Source: Thermofilum uzonense
Lineage (GTDB): Archaea > Thermoproteota > Thermoprotei > Thermofilales > Thermofilaceae
Direction: 5' to 3'
Length of the DNA stretch: 64,000 nt
Assembly (NCBI RefSeq): GCF_000993805.1
Contig: NZ_CP009961.1
Coordinates: 458,001-522,000 of the forward strand
How positions within the stretch are numbered: the first letter of the stretch is position 1; every line of letters starts with the position of its first letter. The notes under the pieces are model-generated. The model worked only from the letters and a program-made list of their open reading frames with translations, had not been told where the DNA came from and made no database searches. The translations under genes and the position numbers were made by a program. This document shows positions 62,080 to 64,000 of this stretch, piece after piece.

Positions 62080-64000
62080 ATGAAAGTGAAAAGTTATTTT
62101 AAAGAGCTTTTTAAAGAACATTTACCTAGAAAAGAATTGAGGGAAGAATTAGGGTTAACAACAAATTTTATACAAGAAGAAAATAAAATTGGGAAAAATT
62201 TAGCTGGAGATTTATTGGTAACTTTGCCTTGGATTGTTGGGGGAGCTTTAACAGTAATAGGAGCTGCTTTTGCTTATGATTATTTTATTAGAGATAAAGA
62301 AGCACCAGAAATTGAAAGTTTAAAATATAAAGATAGGGTTTTTAAAAGAGAAAATCAAGAATTTTTTGCTTGTGTAAAAGAGAAAAATCCTGAAAAATAT
62401 GCTATTTTAAATTTAAACAATACAAAAATTGAAATTCCTTTTGATGAAAAAGATTCTTGTTATAAAATTTCTTTTGATCCTAGTAAATATTGGTCTAAAG
62501 AGGGAATTGTTAAAGGAGAATTGATTGTTCCTGATAAATATAACAATATAAGTAAGGAAAATGTTAGCTTTTTTGTTAATTTGGAAAGTCCAAAAATTGA
62601 AGGTTTAGACATTAATAGAAAAGATGTTGGAATTTATGAAATTTCTGGTTTGATAAAAGATGATAATTTAGAAAATGCTTTTCTTTTGATTGATAATAAT
62701 AGAATTGATTTGAATAAGAATGGGAATAATTTTTATTCTGAAATTAAAACTCTGAAAGATCTTGAATTTAAGCTTTGTGCTTTTGATAAATTTAATTTAA
62801 GCTCTTGTGTTAATGGGAAAATTGAATTTAGTCAAGATAATCCAAATGTTTATTATGCTTTGAATAAGGGGTTAAATCAAAGTTATATTGATTTAATTAA
62901 ACCTTTGGATAATGATGGAAAACAAGATTTGAATGAAAGGGAATTTGTTGATTTATTGTCAGAATACCAGAAGTTTTTAGTAATTCCAACTTATTTGAAT
63001 TATTTAAGAAATCAAACCTCTGATGGAATTATAAGCAATGAAGAATTGAATTATTCAAAGAATTTTTCTTCTCTTGTTGAGAGGTTGTATGAAAATGTAT
63101 TAAAAGGGAAAATTGATGAGTTGAAAGTTAAAGCAAATAATGCTCCAGATAAATGGGAAGCTGAAGAGATATTAAAAAAAGCTAGAATTTTGGAAGAAAT
63201 TTTAAATAAAAGAATTGTTGATAATTCAACAATTAATGTTCTTGATTATTCTTCTTCTCTTGGATTAAAATTAAATTTTGATAGAGAATTAGCTAGTAAT
63301 GCTACTGCTAAAGTTTTAGGTTATTATGGGATTGCTGTTGTTGAGAGAAAATTGCCTGAAGAATTTGATGCAATAAGTTTATTGACAAAAGCAACTCAAG
63401 ATAAAATTTATGGGGAAAATATTGTTGATTTTGAGCCAATTGTTATAAATGATGCTGCCAATAGAACAATTTTAATTGGGAGTTTAGATATAGGAAGAGA
63501 TACATGGATGCTTGCTCATTTGCTTAAAGAAAGACCTTATTTAGTTGAGCAGCCAAAAAAATATGAATGGATTAATAGAATGATCCAAGAAGTTGCTTAT
63601 GATATTTTTGATGATGAATATTCCCTTAATTCAAGATGGATTGAACCACACAGCGGAAAAGAACATTTACCAGAGAATGTTACTCCAACTAATAAGGAAG
63701 TTTGGGAAGTAATTTTAGGATTTCATGATTATATGGATAAATTGCCTGAAAAACTTAAGAAAGATAATTTGCCAATAGTTTTTCCTTATTATGATTCTGA
63801 TTTATTGAAAAGTCAAATTAATGATAAAGTTGGTAGAACTATTGCTTTGTTTTTATTAGCTAAATTGCCAAATGCAACTTATGATTGGAGTAGAGAAGAG
63901 ATTGTTCCTGGAATGGAAGGAATAAGAGTTTTTCTTAAACAATTGCCATGGATATATGAAGAAATGAAAAATGCGTGGAAAGATCCAAACTCTGAAGGAT
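62080..64000 (+). CDS. Large membrane-anchored protein, partial at right edge
   Basis: A reading frame of at least 640 codons, open to the window end. The short basic N-terminus is followed by a transmembrane helix at about 45-70 (LVTLPWIVGGALTVIGAAFA). The remainder appears extracytoplasmic: four cysteines in the first 250 residues (98, 127, 233, 243), Ig-like beta segments, and an EF-hand-like LDNDGKQDLNE at about 276-286. The later part is helical. This layout recalls large surface proteins of small symbiotic archaea, but the identity is not established. It is missing its C-terminus here. Confidence 0.7.
   Translation, partial: MKVKSYFKELFKEHLPRKELREELGLTTNFIQEENKIGKNLAGDLLVTLPWIVGGALTVIGAAFAYDYFIRDKEAPEIESLKYKDRVFKRENQEFFACVKEKNPEKYAILNLNNTKIEIPFDEKDSCYKISFDPSKYWSKEGIVKGELIVPDKYNNISKENVSFFVNLESPKIEGLDINRKDVGIYEISGLIKDDNLENAFLLIDNNRIDLNKNGNNFYSEIKTLKDLEFKLCAFDKFNLSSCVNGKIEFSQDNPNVYYALNKGLNQSYIDLIKPLDNDGKQDLNEREFVDLLSEYQKFLVIPTYLNYLRNQTSDGIISNEELNYSKNFSSLVERLYENVLKGKIDELKVKANNAPDKWEAEEILKKARILEEILNKRIVDNSTINVLDYSSSLGLKLNFDRELASNATAKVLGYYGIAVVERKLPEEFDAISLLTKATQDKIYGENIVDFEPIVINDAANRTILIGSLDIGRDTWMLAHLLKERPYLVEQPKKYEWINRMIQEVAYDIFDDEYSLNSRWIEPHSGKEHLPENVTPTNKEVWEVILGFHDYMDKLPEKLKKDNLPIVFPYYDSDLLKSQINDKVGRTIALFLLAKLPNATYDWSREEIVPGMEGIRVFLKQLPWIYEEMKNAWKDPNSEG

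Larger units (their letters stand above)
60684..64000. mobile_element. AT-rich foreign block, runs off the right edge
   Basis: Sample 60-base lines at 61201, 62101 and 63001 are about 25-30% GC, against about 53-55% at 50401 and 60601. The change falls within about 60684-60711. The block has two divergent unknown genes and a different codon style (AGA, TTA, GAA dominant). The A/T promoter between them looks archaeal. It could be an integrated virus/plasmid, a transfer from a low-GC archaeon (such as a DPANN symbiont), or an assembly chimera. No integrase, att repeat or transposase is visible in the captured part. Confidence 0.7.

Noticed and set aside
60684-64000. Bacterial origin for the AT-rich block
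   Set aside because: The divergent TTTAAA box with 25-27 bp spacing and weak GTGAT ribosome site look archaeal; no sigma-type -35/-10 pair is evident.

Overview
The window looks like the chromosome of a hyperthermophilic crenarchaeon, most likely a Thermofilum-like member of the Thermoproteales (inference; no rRNA marker is present). The grounds are archaeal promoters with A/T boxes 25-30 bp upstream of apparently leaderless starts, GGTG-type ribosome sites inside operons, a NurA-HerA pair, a TrmB-type sugar regulator, a P3A proton ATPase, a tungstate transporter, and a HypA gene paired with a MinD-like partner. Counts on sample lines give about 50-55% GC for positions 1 to about 60,700 and about 25-30% GC from there to the right end. 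The right end is a compositionally foreign block that runs off the window.

Layout. 1-2.5 kb: tungstate ABC transporter tupABC. 3-8.2 kb: small unknown genes, a secreted Cys/Pro-rich protein, a winged-helix regulator behind a perfect 24-bp palindrome, a UbiA prenyltransferase, a GT4 glycosyltransferase and a large membrane ectodomain protein. 8.3-12.1 kb: glutamine synthetase family enzyme, a hydrolase fused to a membrane domain, and a membrane zincin. 12.2-14.8 kb: four-gene operon with two MinD-ferredoxin ATPases and a NifX-like protein. 14.9-19.4 kb: ArsB/NhaD-type transporter, small membrane protein, herA and nurA. 19.6-24.2 kb: solitary CARF-like regulator, then FmdE with a FecCD-type metal-complex ABC transporter. 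24.3-34.9 kb: carbohydrate cluster (HAD phosphoglucomutase, GH65 phosphorylase, TrmB regulator, MalEFGK-type transporter, GH130 enzyme, MFS carrier). 35-41 kb: hypA with a MinD-type partner, metG, HAD phosphatase, P3A ATPase. 41-47.4 kb: methyltransferase, V4R protein, PRC-barrel protein, lipase-like hydrolase, two-gene ABC exporter, membrane-anchored serpin. 47.5-54.8 kb: oppABCDF peptide importer, pyroglutamyl peptidase, CDF metal transporter. 54.8-60.5 kb: a second sugar-type ABC importer with a Tat-type binding protein, and a DHA2 drug exporter. 60.7-64 kb: AT-rich island with two divergent unknown genes.

How the genes fit together. The cell imports oligosaccharides and oligopeptides, splits sugars by phosphorolysis (GH65 plus phosphoglucomutase, GH130), trims peptides with Pcp, and imports tungstate and probably another metal complex. 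Most of the window is well-explained chromosome. The least explained parts are the AT-rich island, three perfect palindromes sitting on promoters, the MinD-ferredoxin cassette, and several small interrupted or start-less reading frames in gaps. No CRISPR array, cas effector, integrase, transposase or convincing tRNA gene was found.
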